A stretch of DNA of 9,350 bases, from the NCBI GenBank assembly GCA_017613595.1, contig JAGADM010000101.1, positions 1 through 9,350 on the forward strand. The letters run 5' to 3'. This DNA comes from Lachnospiraceae bacterium (GTDB lineage: Bacteria; Bacillota_A; Clostridia; Lachnospirales; Lachnospiraceae). Of this stretch, positions 1-8,800 are shown in pieces (the stretch's first letter is position 1; every line of letters begins with the position of its first letter). The translations under genes were made by a program, and so were the position numbers. The notes beneath the pieces are model-generated. The model had not been told where the DNA came from. It saw only the letters and a program-made list of their open reading frames with translations, and ran no database searches.

Positions 1-1017
1 ACGCTCGCCCATCAGGTACGGCAGATAGTAAACGTTGTTCTTGCCGATCTCCTTGATGTTCTTCTGCTCTGCCGCGTAATCCTTCGTGCCGATGATGTCA
101 TCCATCCACCACTTATTGGAGGATGCGGCGGAAAGCATGCAGCCGAGGAAATGATAACGTCCGTTCGCATGTGCGAAGGAATGCATTGCGTTGGCATCGT
201 CAACCGCGAACTCGTCGGTCGAGATGAATACGGTACCGCTCGTTCCGAGGGATACGCTGCACATGCCGTGCTCAAGCGTTCCGGTTCCGACAGCGCCCGC
301 AGCGTTGTCGCCCGCGCCGGCGATGATCTTAACGGTCTTCGGAAGGCCGAGTTCCTCAGCCACAGCGGGAAGGATCGTGCCGACCACTTCGTAGCTCTCG
401 AAGATCTTTGCGAGCTGGCTTTCCTTTACGCCGACGATCTCGCACATCTCCTTCGACCAGCATTTGTTCTTAACATCAAAGAGAAGCATTCCGGAAGCAT
501 CCGATACGTCGGTGCAGTGCACGCCCGAAAGCAGGTATGCAATGTAGTCTTTCGGAAGCATGATCTTCTCGATTTTCGCGAAGATCTCGGGCTCATGCTT
601 CTTCACCCACAGAAGCTTCGGAGCGGTAAAGCCCGTCAGAGCCATATTGGCCGTATAGGAAGATACTTTCTCACGTCCGATCACATTGTTGAGGTAATCG
701 CACTCTTCCTGCGTACGTCCGTCATTCCACAGAATTGCGGGACGAAGTACGTTATCGTCTTTATCAAGGATTACAAGGCCGTGCATCTGTCCGCCGAAGC
801 TGATGCCGGCAACCTTGCTCGCGTCAAATCCGTTAACCAGTTCCTTAACGCCTGCCTTCATCTGCGTCCACCAGTCTTCCGGTTTCTGCTCCGACCAGCC
901 GGTCTTCGGAAAATACAACGGATACTCCTTCGAAACAATATTCTTGATCTCACCCTTCTCGTCCATCATCAACAGCTTTACGGACGATGTCCCCAGATCT
1001 ACACCGATGTAATACAT
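1..1017 (-). CDS. xylB: Xylulokinase (D-xylulose kinase, FGGY family), 3' end cut by the window
   Basis: The protein phosphorylates D-xylulose to D-xylulose 5-phosphate with ATP in the cytoplasm, feeding xylose into the pentose phosphate pathway. The first 339 codons are visible, of roughly 490-500 usual for the family; the C-terminal third lies off the window. Visible motifs, in order, are the N-terminal phosphate-binding segment DLGTSS (7-12), the sugar-binding MHG (78-80, matching the Met-His of E. coli XylB), WNDGR (97-101), LPKDY (154-158), GAGDNAAG (234-241) whose Asp237 is the expected catalytic base, SLGTSG (256-261) for the second phosphate-binding segment, and LPYLMGER (332-339). 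The ATG at 1015-1017 is chosen because GGAGG sits six bases upstream and the protein then begins as xylulokinases do. The gene has its own promoter about 50 bp upstream, so it need not belong to the preceding operon. Other FGGY kinases (glycerol, gluconate) are possible, but MHG and WNDGR favour xylulose. Confidence 0.92.
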   Translation of the reverse strand, partial: MYYIGVDLGTSSVKLLMMDEKGEIKNIVSKEYPLYFPKTGWSEQKPEDWWTQMKAGVKELVNGFDASKVAGISFGGQMHGLVILDKDDNVLRPAILWNDGRTQEECDYLNNVIGREKVSSYTANMALTGFTAPKLLWVKKHEPEIFAKIEKIMLPKDYIAYLLSGVHCTDVSDASGMLLFDVKNKCWSKEMCEIVGVKESQLAKIFESYEVVGTILPAVAEELGLPKTVKIIAGAGDNAAGAVGTGTLEHGMCSVSLGTSGTVFISTDEFAVDDANAMHSFAHANGRYHFLGCMLSAASSNKWWMDDIIGTKDYAAEQKNIKEIGKNNVYYLPYLMGER

Positions 1018-1023
1018 AGGTAA

Positions 1024-1028
1024 CCTCC
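1024..1028 (-). promoter_or_regulatory. Ribosome binding site of xylB
   Basis: On the minus strand GGAGG lies six bases before the ATG at 1015-1017. It is a near-perfect Shine-Dalgarno match and fixes the start of the xylulokinase. Confidence 0.85.
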
Positions 1029-1072
1029 ATGCGTAATATATTTATCAAAACGTCCGGGAAAACCCAGCCTCT

Positions 1073-1088
1073 ATGATAACAATTTCAT
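1073..1088 (-). promoter_or_regulatory. Candidate operator, cre-like imperfect palindrome over the xylB -10 box
   Basis: The minus strand reads ATGAAATTGTTATCAT, whose ends (ATGA and TCAT) are mirror images. Bases 2-15 of it agree with the CcpA catabolite-responsive element consensus TGWAARCGYTWNCW at 12 of 14 positions by my count, with both mismatches next to or in the central CG. It covers the -10 box and part of the spacer, where a bound repressor would block RNA polymerase. Carbon catabolite repression of xylose genes through CcpA is well known in Firmicutes. Another LacI-family or xylose regulator could equally use such a site. The assignment is inference. Confidence 0.4.
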
Positions 1089-1101
1089 GCCCTTTCGTCA
1101 A
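1073..1101 (-). promoter_or_regulatory. Sigma-A-type promoter of xylB
   Basis: Reading the minus strand, a -35 box TTGACG (1096-1101) is followed after exactly 17 bases by a -10 box TATCAT (1073-1078). These match the consensus hexamers at five of six and four of six positions. Transcription would start near 1066, giving a leader of about 50 bases before the xylB start codon. The position between the lipid kinase stop and xylB fits a separate transcription unit. Read by eye; the start site is not proven. Confidence 0.7.
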
Positions 1102-1114
1102 GGGCGCGGCCCCT
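1089..1114 (-). other. Two overlapping hairpins between the lipid kinase gene and xylB
   Basis: Minus-strand bases 1105-1100 (GCCCTT) pair perfectly with 1094-1089 (AAGGGC) across a five-base loop. The same GCCCTT can instead pair with AGGGGC at 1114-1109 across a three-base loop, with one G-U pair. The two stems exclude each other. Neither is followed by a clean run of T (the downstream sequence is ATGAAATTGTT), so at best this is a weak terminator for the upstream lipid kinase transcript. The first stem contains the -35 box of the xylB promoter. Confidence 0.4.
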
Positions 1115-1124
1115 CGGAAAACGC

Positions 1125-2060
1125 TTATTCGTAGCCTTCCCAGAGCCCTAAAAGCGTCTTCGGCGTCATAATGTCGATGGCACGGTAGCGGATGCTGATC
1201 TCGGCCACTTTGTAATCGCCTCCGAACTCTCCGTCAAGGGTATAAGGAATCTCGCTGTCAGACTCGAAACGCACGTGCTTGACACGGGCATATATGAGGT
1301 TCGGATTCGAATAATCCGAATGCATCAGACAGTTCACGATATCCGGCAACTCATACGGCTTAAAGTCCTTCACGAGAAGCATCTCGTAATAGCCGTCGTT
1401 CAAAAGAACATTCTTGCCGGTAATGCCCTTGAAGCCGCCGATCGACACCGAATTCACGACCATACCGTAGATGAAACGGCCTTCCGTATATCGGTCGTCA
1501 TAGGATACCTTCAGGTTATACTTCTTAATGTTCGTAAGCGACGCGGCGCCGTTCAGAATGTACGCCAGATGTCCGAGAACGTTCTTCACGCTCTGCTTGG
1601 TCGAATACGAAACCTCGGTAAACAGTCCGAAGGCCGCCGTATAAACGAAATATTCCGAATTGAAAACCGCCATGTCGCACGGAAAACGCATACCTTCCTT
1701 ACCGAGACGGGCGCCTTCGACCATATCCTTCGGAAGGTTCAGCGAATTGCCGAAATCGTTCGTGCTTCCCGCGGGAATATACACCAGAGGAACCCTCTCG
1801 CCGTCCGCCGCTTCCGCGCTCAGCATGCCGTTCACGACTTCATGAAGCGTGCCGTCGCCGCCGGAACAGATGATCTTTTTGCACGCGCCTTCCCGAAGAT
1901 ACGAAATCACCGTATCCTTCGCGTCGCCGTGCTTCTTCGTCGGGCTCAGTACAAGATCGCAGTCCTCTTCGACCAGTTCCTTAACAACGTCGTTCAGTTT
2001 GATCCGTATCTTCTTCTTGCCGGCATTTGGGTTGTAGACAAATAAAACCTTTTCCCGCAT
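1125..2060 (-). CDS. Diacylglycerol kinase-family lipid kinase (DagK/YegS/BmrU type)
   Basis: A soluble lipid kinase of 311 residues, close to the roughly 300 of B. subtilis DagK and E. coli YegS. The family phosphorylates diacylglycerol, or a related lipid, at the membrane with ATP. In Firmicutes, DagK recycles diacylglycerol released by lipoteichoic acid synthesis into phosphatidic acid. Motifs are NPNAGK (10-15), the nucleotide-binding GGDGTLHEV (67-75), PAGSTNDF (96-103, a variant of the usual GTxNDF), and DGEFGG (276-281), where the Asp and Glu belong to the active site. No membrane segment or signal peptide is evident. The start is ATG at 2058-2060. An in-frame GTG at 2070-2072 would place the GGAGG ribosome binding site inside the coding region, so I reject it. 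The gene has its own promoter across the end of addA, though read-through from addBA is possible. The exact lipid substrate cannot be told from sequence. Confidence 0.9.
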   Translation of the reverse strand: MREKVLFVYNPNAGKKKIRIKLNDVVKELVEEDCDLVLSPTKKHGDAKDTVISYLREGACKKIICSGGDGTLHEVVNGMLSAEAADGERVPLVYIPAGSTNDFGNSLNLPKDMVEGARLGKEGMRFPCDMAVFNSEYFVYTAAFGLFTEVSYSTKQSVKNVLGHLAYILNGAASLTNIKKYNLKVSYDDRYTEGRFIYGMVVNSVSIGGFKGITGKNVLLNDGYYEMLLVKDFKPYELPDIVNCLMHSDYSNPNLIYARVKHVRFESDSEIPYTLDGEFGGDYKVAEISIRYRAIDIMTPKTLLGLWEGYE

Positions 2061-2065
2061 TACAT

Positions 2066-2070
2066 CCTCC
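2066..2070 (-). promoter_or_regulatory. Ribosome binding site that decides the lipid kinase start
   Basis: GGAGG on the minus strand lies five bases before the ATG at 2058-2060. The upstream GTG at 2070-2072 overlaps this site and has no ribosome binding site of its own. An ATG at 2063-2065 is in another frame and meets a stop codon at once. Confidence 0.8.
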
Positions 2071-2075
2071 ACACG

Positions 2076-2095
2076 GAATCCCCTTTCGGGGATTC
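2076..2095 (-). other. Perfect GAAA-loop hairpin in the leader of the lipid kinase gene
   Basis: The transcript would read GAATCCCC, loop GAAA, then GGGGATTC: eight uninterrupted base pairs closed by a GNRA-type tetraloop, which is very stable in RNA. It ends five bases before the GGAGG ribosome binding site and begins about ten bases after the predicted transcription start. No T run follows, so it is not an intrinsic terminator for addA. It could stabilise the 5' end of the mRNA or influence ribosome access; the role is unknown. Confidence 0.7.
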
Positions 2096-2112
2096 AAAAG
2101 CCATACGGATTC

Positions 2113-2141
2113 ATTATACTACAAACGGATTGTTTTTTGAA
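2113..2141 (-). promoter_or_regulatory. Promoter of the lipid kinase gene, spanning the addA stop codon
   Basis: The minus strand has a perfect -10 box TATAAT (2113-2118) preceded, after 17 bases, by a weak -35 box TTCAAA (2136-2141, four of six). The -35 box and spacer lie in the last codons of addA, whose stop codon is at 2119-2121. Transcription would start near 2106, leaving a leader of about 45 bases that is mostly the GAAA-loop hairpin. Confidence 0.55.
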
Positions 2142-5100
2142 GAGCAAAACTGTAAATACATGATTCTTTCACATTCTTTCCGGTTCCGCGCGCAATCGCC
2201 TCCGCGTAATACTTAAGCTGCGCCGTATAACGGGCTTTCAGCAGTTCTTCGCCGCCCTCCTGCCCGACACGGTCGGTCTTATAGTCAAGAAGCACGATGC
2301 CGTCCTCTTCTTCAAACATCGCGTCGATGATACCCTGCAGAAGAACGCTCTCCTCCGCGCTGTATTCCCTGCTGACTGCGTCGGCCGGAACGCTCATGAC
2401 AAATGCCTGCTCACGCTTCAGTTTCCCCTGTAAAAACGCCTTCTTCATGCGGCTTCCGATCTCCGAGCGGACAAATGCGGAAACCTTCTGAAACGAAACC
2501 GCCTCGAGCAGTTCTTTCGGGAAATACCCTTCTGCCGCAAGCTTCTCCGCCTCGGTACGAAGTTCCTCTTCGCTGTCCCCGAGACCGTAGTCGTGAAGTT
2601 CCAGGAAACGGTGATAGAAAGTTCCGCGCATGGCTCCCGGATTGACGCCGCCGTCCTCCGTCAAAGAAGCGAACTTCGGCACGGGAATCTTCTCCTCGGC
2701 CTCATCCCACGAAACGATCACGCAGTTCGCATTGGTCTGGTATTCTTCCATGGCGCTCTTCTTAAGGTCCGAAACCGAAACCTTCACGGGCGGCGTCACG
2801 GTCCGGAACGGATACCGGAACGTGAAGAACTCCCGGAGTTCTTCGATCATCTCCGCGGGAACCGGTTCCTTCCGCTCTTCGAAAGCCTCTCCGGCGCTCT
2901 CAGCGGTGCCTTCCGCGCCGGTCAGACGGACGGTCCACTCCTTTGCGCGGATCTCCTGCGGAACAAAGCAGCCGCCGTCTTCGTCGCACTGCTTTAGGCT
3001 TGTGCTTCCGTCCGGTTCGTCGGACATCTCCTTCATCAGATTGCATTTCTTTACGCTCTTCGGGTCGTCCGCCTCGGAAAGAATCGCCGGGAGGAGCAGT
3101 TTCTGATACGACGCAGCCGTCTTGACCGCGCCGAAGGAAAGCGGCTCGCCCGCCTTCGGAATCGTATCAATGAGCTTGTCCCAGTCTTTTTCGAGGAAGC
3201 CGCCTAAAAGGATCAGCTTCTCCTTTGCCCTCGTCATCGCGACATACAAAAGCCGCAGCGCTTCGCCCTGCTCGTCGATCTTATTGCGGTTGACAACCGC
3301 CTCGAACGGAAAACTCTTCGTCCGGTAGCGGTACTGCGGATAGATTGCCATCGGTCCGATGCCGAGCTCCGCGTGCAGCTTCACCGCGGATTTGTCCTGC
3401 AGGCCGGCAATTTCCTTTTCCATATCGATGACAAATACAATCGGATATTCCAGTCCCTTGCTCTTATGGATCGTCATAAAACGGATCGCGTTGCCGGCGT
3501 CGCTCGTCGTGCCGTCCGCTTTGACGTCATATTTCTTCATGTCGTCAATGTAGCGGACAAAGTCATTGAGTTCGGTAAATACGCCGCGCGAAAATGCCTT
3601 TGCCTTTTCCACGAGCACGTTCAGATTGCGCTCCCTGATGGAGCCGGCGGGCATCATCGAAACATAGGACAGGTAGCCGCTTTCGCGGTACAGTTCCGTT
3701 AACAGTTCAGGTACCGACAGGTAGGAGCACTTCTCCTTCAGCGAATCGTACAGCATAAGGAACGCTTCCGCTTTGCCGCGAACCGTCTTCATCGCTTCCG
3801 TGACATATTCCTGCGCGCACAGTTTCCGAAGAAGTGTCATCGCGTACTCGGTGCGGCCGCCCTTTGCCTGCTCCTTCGCATAAATCGAAAGAAGCGCGAG
3901 TTCTTCGTAAGTAAAACCGCCCATCGGGCTTTTCAGTACCGCGTGGAACGGAATGTCCGAGTACGGATTATCGAGAATCTTCAGGAAGTTGAGTACATTC
4001 CGTACTTCCGTACAGTCAAAGTATCCCTTCATGTCCGCCGCGTACGCAGGGATTCCCGCTGCAAGGAGTGCTTCGATCGCGGGCTGCATAAGTCCGGTGG
4101 ACTTCTTAAAGAGAACCGCAATGTCACGGTAGCCCGCAATATGCGAGCCCTCGCCGTCCTGCACCTGAAAACCGCTGATCGGGTCGGTCAGTTCCTTTAC
4201 CCGCTTCACGAGGGCGCCTGTCAGAGCCGCCTGCTCGTCGGTAACGGCGTTCCGGTGGACAAGGATATACTCGTTCGCGGCTTCTTCATCCGTAAGCCGG
4301 ATCTTATATTCCGCTCCGGTCTTCAGCTCGGCCTGTTCGTCATAAGCGACGCCGCCGACCGGCTTCTGCATGATCTTACGGAATACCCGGTTGACGCCGT
4401 TTAAGATTGTCTCTCGGCTTCGGAAATTCTTATTCAGTATGATCAGCCGGTTGAGACTGTCGGAATCCATGGAATAGGTTTCGTATTTTTCCATGAAGAG
4501 TTCGGGTTTTGCCATGCGGAACTTATAAATGCTCTGCTTGATGTCGCCGACCATGAAAATGTTCGGCTGTCCTTCGTCTTCGCGGGAAATGGCATGTAAA
4601 AACATCTCCTGCACCAGGTTCGAATCCTGGTACTCATCCACCATGATCTCGCGGAACGAGCGGCGGTACTGTCTTGCCGCGTCCGTATAGACGATCTTTC
4701 CGTCCTCCTTTTTGAGGAGCACCTGAAGCGTCATGTGCGCGATTTCCTGAAAATCGTAAGCATTCTGATCGTCCATTAAAGCGCGGTACGCCTTACGGCA
4801 GGCGATCGTCAGCTCACAGAGGCCTCTGAGCTGTCCGGCGCACTGACGCACATTTGCCGTCATCTTTTTGATATAGTCCTCGGAGGCATAATTCTTAATG
4901 CTCTTATCGATCAGGGCCTTCAGCTCGGTACGCACGTTCTTCACATAATTAACAAGTTCGGGATCGACCGCGGGGTCCTTCTTCGAGCGGCCGATTGACG
5001 TGTTTCCGCCGTAATAATCCTCCGCGTAAAGGATCATATCGCGAAGGCTTTTCGCTCCGGCAGCGGACTCGCAGAACGCGAGGTCTCTCGTTACGCCGTC

Positions 5101-5844
5101 GCCGTAGAAATACGGGCCGTCCTGCCGTTTGCAGAGTTCCGAAAGATTTCTGAAGGAAGCACACATGGATTCGAAAAGCGTCCGGAGGATCTCATACTCC
5201 GACTGCGCAAAATCGGACGTAAGAAGATCCTCTTCGGTTTCGATCTTCTCAATCTTCGCTACCGCGTCCCTGATCCATTCCTCCGGGAACGGGTGGCTCT
5301 GCGAAAAATCGTCGATCTTCGCGATCAGTTCAATAATGCCGGCGTCGTCTTTGCTGCCCGAATAGGCATCCAGCATCTGAAAGAATGCCGCATCCCCGCT
5401 CTCGTGCTTTTCTTCAATGGTTTCGGTGATCGCGCGGTTCAGAAGGAGCTTTTTATCGGTATCATCGAGGATTCCGAAGCCCGGATCGATATCAAGCTGA
5501 TGAAAATACCGCTTCACGACATGCTGGCAGAAACTGTCCAGCGTCATGATATTCGCAAAGCTCAGCCGGTCGCTCTCCCGCTGCAGACGCTTGTTGTAAG
5601 GGTCCTTTAAAAGCCGGTCGTCGATCGCACGCCGTATGCGGTCGCGCATCTGCGCGGCGGCATCGTTCGTAAAGGTAACGATCAGGATCTCGTCGATATC
5701 CACGGGATCCTCTTCGGACAAAATCTTCTTAAGGATCCTTTCGACCAGTACTGCCGTCTTACCGGATCCCGCAGCAGCCGAAACCAGTATGTTTGAAGTT
5801 TTCGCGTCAACGACGCTTCTCTGTTCATCCGTCAGCTTTATCAT
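2119..5844 (-). CDS. addA: ATP-dependent helicase/nuclease subunit A (AddA)
   Basis: The 3'-5' helicase and one of two nucleases of the AddAB complex, which resects double-strand DNA ends to give a 3' tail for RecA. At 1241 residues it matches the family (about 1230 in B. subtilis). UvrD/Rep superfamily 1 motifs are in order: the Q region near 6-8, Walker A AAAGSGKT (23-30), Ia VTFTNDAAAQM (56-66), Ib TLDSF (101-105), II VDEYQDS (402-408), III VGDIKQSIYKF (432-442), IV NKNFRSR (471-477), V TIHKSKGLE (791-799) and VI LRLLYVAMTRAKE (863-875). A C-terminal RecB-type nuclease domain shows GTFYHRF (1074-1080), GIIDAMF (1171-1177), LLDYKTD (1185-1191, catalytic Asp1187 and Lys1189) and AQLKYY (1208-1213). 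The poorly conserved stretch near 890-1000 looks like a linker. The ATG overlaps the addB stop as ATGA, with AAAAGGA seven to eight bases upstream inside addB, so translation is probably coupled. All catalytic residues expected of the family are present. Confidence 0.97.
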   Translation of the reverse strand: MIKLTDEQRSVVDAKTSNILVSAAAGSGKTAVLVERILKKILSEEDPVDIDEILIVTFTNDAAAQMRDRIRRAIDDRLLKDPYNKRLQRESDRLSFANIMTLDSFCQHVVKRYFHQLDIDPGFGILDDTDKKLLLNRAITETIEEKHESGDAAFFQMLDAYSGSKDDAGIIELIAKIDDFSQSHPFPEEWIRDAVAKIEKIETEEDLLTSDFAQSEYEILRTLFESMCASFRNLSELCKRQDGPYFYGDGVTRDLAFCESAAGAKSLRDMILYAEDYYGGNTSIGRSKKDPAVDPELVNYVKNVRTELKALIDKSIKNYASEDYIKKMTANVRQCAGQLRGLCELTIACRKAYRALMDDQNAYDFQEIAHMTLQVLLKKEDGKIVYTDAARQYRRSFREIMVDEYQDSNLVQEMFLHAISREDEGQPNIFMVGDIKQSIYKFRMAKPELFMEKYETYSMDSDSLNRLIILNKNFRSRETILNGVNRVFRKIMQKPVGGVAYDEQAELKTGAEYKIRLTDEEAANEYILVHRNAVTDEQAALTGALVKRVKELTDPISGFQVQDGEGSHIAGYRDIAVLFKKSTGLMQPAIEALLAAGIPAYAADMKGYFDCTEVRNVLNFLKILDNPYSDIPFHAVLKSPMGGFTYEELALLSIYAKEQAKGGRTEYAMTLLRKLCAQEYVTEAMKTVRGKAEAFLMLYDSLKEKCSYLSVPELLTELYRESGYLSYVSMMPAGSIRERNLNVLVEKAKAFSRGVFTELNDFVRYIDDMKKYDVKADGTTSDAGNAIRFMTIHKSKGLEYPIVFVIDMEKEIAGLQDKSAVKLHAELGIGPMAIYPQYRYRTKSFPFEAVVNRNKIDEQGEALRLLYVAMTRAKEKLILLGGFLEKDWDKLIDTIPKAGEPLSFGAVKTAASYQKLLLPAILSEADDPKSVKKCNLMKEMSDEPDGSTSLKQCDEDGGCFVPQEIRAKEWTVRLTGAEGTAESAGEAFEERKEPVPAEMIEELREFFTFRYPFRTVTPPVKVSVSDLKKSAMEEYQTNANCVIVSWDEAEEKIPVPKFASLTEDGGVNPGAMRGTFYHRFLELHDYGLGDSEEELRTEAEKLAAEGYFPKELLEAVSFQKVSAFVRSEIGSRMKKAFLQGKLKREQAFVMSVPADAVSREYSAEESVLLQGIIDAMFEEEDGIVLLDYKTDRVGQEGGEELLKARYTAQLKYYAEAIARGTGKNVKESCIYSFALQKTIRL

Positions 5845-8800
5845 TTTCCGTTCCTTTTATCTTCTTCCAGCTTGTGAAAGAAATCTGCTTTGGACATTTT
5901 GGGTATGGTACGGTAGTTCTTCTCTTCGCGTATCTTCTTCGTGCAGAAATCCGAATACGCGCAGTAGGCACATGCGGGATTCTGTCCGCTCTTCGTCGGG
6001 TTCTGAACGATGTTTCCGGAGAGAATTTCCTTTGCTTCCTTCGTAAGAAGCGACTCCGCGTAATCGGACAGCGCGTTCATCTCGTCAACGGAAAGCATCT
6101 TGTCCTCCGAAAGGATGACGACGTCGGATTTCTCCTTTGCTTCTCCGGTCAGCGTGTTATCGATTGCCTTCAAAACCTTCGTATCGGAAAGGATCACACC
6201 CTTCGGACGGACCGCGTCCTTCCGTTCCTCTTCCGCTGTTTCCTCGTTATCGGCGTTCACGTACGGATCGTCAAGCCATGCGTAAAGCATCGCGGCGGGA
6301 ATGTTCTCCGTCGGATTCTCACGAAGCACCGCCTTCATGTAAACCGGCAGCTGCGCCTTCGTTCCGAGATAGACCTCGCCGTAATCGAGATCCTTCACGG
6401 ACGACTTGTAATCCGAAATCTTTATAAGCTTACGGCCGTCCTCGACGCACGTATCCACGCGGTCAATGCTTCCGTAAAGGTCCATATATTCCGAGCTGAA
6501 TGAATATTTCTTCTCAAATTCCTCGGGCTCAAAGCGGCCTGCCTTCAGCTGCTCGCGGATCATCTTCGTCATATGCATCAGCAGTTCGCGGATGCGGTAG
6601 GCCGTGTAGGCATTCCGGTTATCGGACTGGAAGATCTCGTTCTTCTCTTCGGCAAGAAGGCTGTTCACCGTGCGGTCCATCAGTTTTACGGCGTCCTCCT
6701 CGGAAATGAGACGAAACGTCGTACCGCTCTCCTTAACCGCTTCACTGTACCGGCGGAGCGCCTCGTGCATGAAATTACCGATATCGGCGGCGTCGGCCTC
6801 GTAAACCTTACGTTCCTCAAGGCCGAGTCCGCGCTCTAAGAAGGTCCGGAACGCGCACTGCGCATACCGCTCCATCATCGTTACACCGCCCGAAAGACGG
6901 CTTCCGTACAGCTGTCTCGCAAGCTCCGCAGGGATTCCGCACGGGGCAGATTCGCCCGCCTTGGCTTCTTCCATCCGCTCCTTCTCTTCGGGCGCATACG
7001 GCTCGCCTTCAGGCGACGTAAACCATTCCTTTAACGCCTCATCGAACAGGGAATGCTCTCCCTCGTCCGAGCAGGCGTTACGATACGCTTTGCCGGCATG
7101 ATCCGCCGCGATACGGCCGAACAGCGAACGGTCGGTATGCTCGTTCGCTATCTCCAGCTTCGGCAGCAGCCCCAGAAGACGGTAAATGACATACGACGGC
7201 TTGCTTTCCCTGCCCGAATCGCCGGTTCTCTTGTAGCTTACGTAAAGCCTTTCCGAAGGCTTCGCGCAGGCAAGATAGATATAGAATTCCTCGGTCGGAA
7301 GGCTTTCTTTCGGAAGCTCGCCGAGTTCCACATGCTTCGCGGAAAGAAGTTCCCGTTCCTTGTCGGAAAGGATTCCGGAGCCCTGTGAACAGCCCGGAAG
7401 GGAACCTTCGTTCACACCAAGTAAGAAAAGACATCGCACGCCGTCAAGACGCGAACGCTTGACATCGCCGACGGTAACCGAATCCTGATCGGGCGGAATA
7501 CGTCCGAGCTTCAGCTCGGCAAAGCCCGCTTCCATAACCTCTGCAAGCTCTCCCATCGAGAGTTTCATATCGCCCATCAGATCGTTCATCTGATCGAGGA
7601 AGCCGAGCACGGTCTCATAAATCTTACGGTACTCGTAACTTCGCGCCTCCGCCTTGCGGCCGGGGATGCTCTCAAGTTCATCGGCTAAGGTGTTCAGCTT
7701 CTCCGCGCAGCCGTGACGCAGCAGGAACGCATATAAAACGCGGACGGAGGCGGATACATCGGCCGCGCCCTTCAGTTCCGTAAGAAGCGGAATCAGGTCA
7801 GCCGCGATCTGCTCCCGAACGCGGTTCGCGGTTTCAAGAGGATTCTCATGCCGCGTCTTATAGGTATAGCGGAACGGCTTCTTATACATGGACGCGCCGC
7901 GAATACCCTTTGCGGTCAGGTAATTCTCCATGAGGCACGCGTCCTCAAATGAGTAGCCGGAAAGGACGTTCTTCATGTAATGCGTAACCGCGTCAGCGCG
8001 GAAATCGGTCTGAAAGACGCGGAATACGCTTCTCAGAAGATCAATCAGCGGATCATTCATCAAATCAGACTTATAGTCGATAAAGCAGGGAATGCCGCTT
8101 GTTTCGGCGGCCTCTTCAATCTCCTGCGCATATGCCTGCACATCGCCGCAGATTACGGCAATCTCGCGGTACCGGTATCCTTCAAAGCGGACAAGCCGCT
8201 CAATCTCCGTAAGGAGGAAACGGATTTCATCGGCCCTTGCCGGCAGGGAATGTACGGATACGCCGCTTACAACGCCGTCGTAACGCTTACCGTTTCTTCG
8301 AAACAGATTGTTCTTAAGGAAGGTCAAAGCATCCCCGGATGCCGGGTTATCAAAGATGACGGGCGGCAGTTCGGCAATCCGCTCCTCATCCGCAATCTTA
8401 CGGACGGCGTCGATTGTCTTCTGCGTCATGCGGAATATCGAATCATAGGCATTCCGGTCGCCGAGCATATTGCGGTCCATACTGAGCGCGATCGTCATCG
8501 AATTGCTGACACGCATTAGGCTCCTGAGAAGCAGGAACTGGGACGGTGTAAAACCCGTGAACCCGTACAGAAACAGGTCCGCGCCGCGAAGTTTGACCGA
8601 ACGCTCAACGGGAACGCACATGGCGGAATAAACGTCCTCCTCGGTCAGATAACGGTCCCCGAGCAGCGCGCGGAAATCCGAAAGCACGACCGAAAGATCC
8701 GAAAGCTTGTCCCGAAGGATCGGGTCCTCTTCCGAATCACTGAGTTCCTTTAACCGTCCGGCATCGACAAGATACCGCTGAAGTTCCGAAATCATCGATT

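Noticed and set aside
151..1023. A 290-codon open frame on the plus strand opposite xylB
   Set aside because: It is the antisense shadow of a gene with clear xylulokinase motifs. Its translation shows no recognisable family, and the minus-strand gene explains the lack of stops.
1275..2045. A 256-codon open frame on the plus strand opposite the lipid kinase
   Set aside because: It is an antisense shadow. The minus-strand frame carries the full set of DagK motifs, its own promoter and a ribosome binding site.
2076..2095. GAATCCCC/GGGGATTC hairpin as terminator of the addBA operon
   Set aside because: No T run follows the stem on either strand, and the predicted lipid kinase promoter lies upstream of it, so it belongs to that gene's leader.
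7078..7434. Short overlapping minus-strand frame inside addB
   Set aside because: It lies within the continuous addB frame in another phase. It has no recognisable motif, and addB is intact there with no sign of frameshift.
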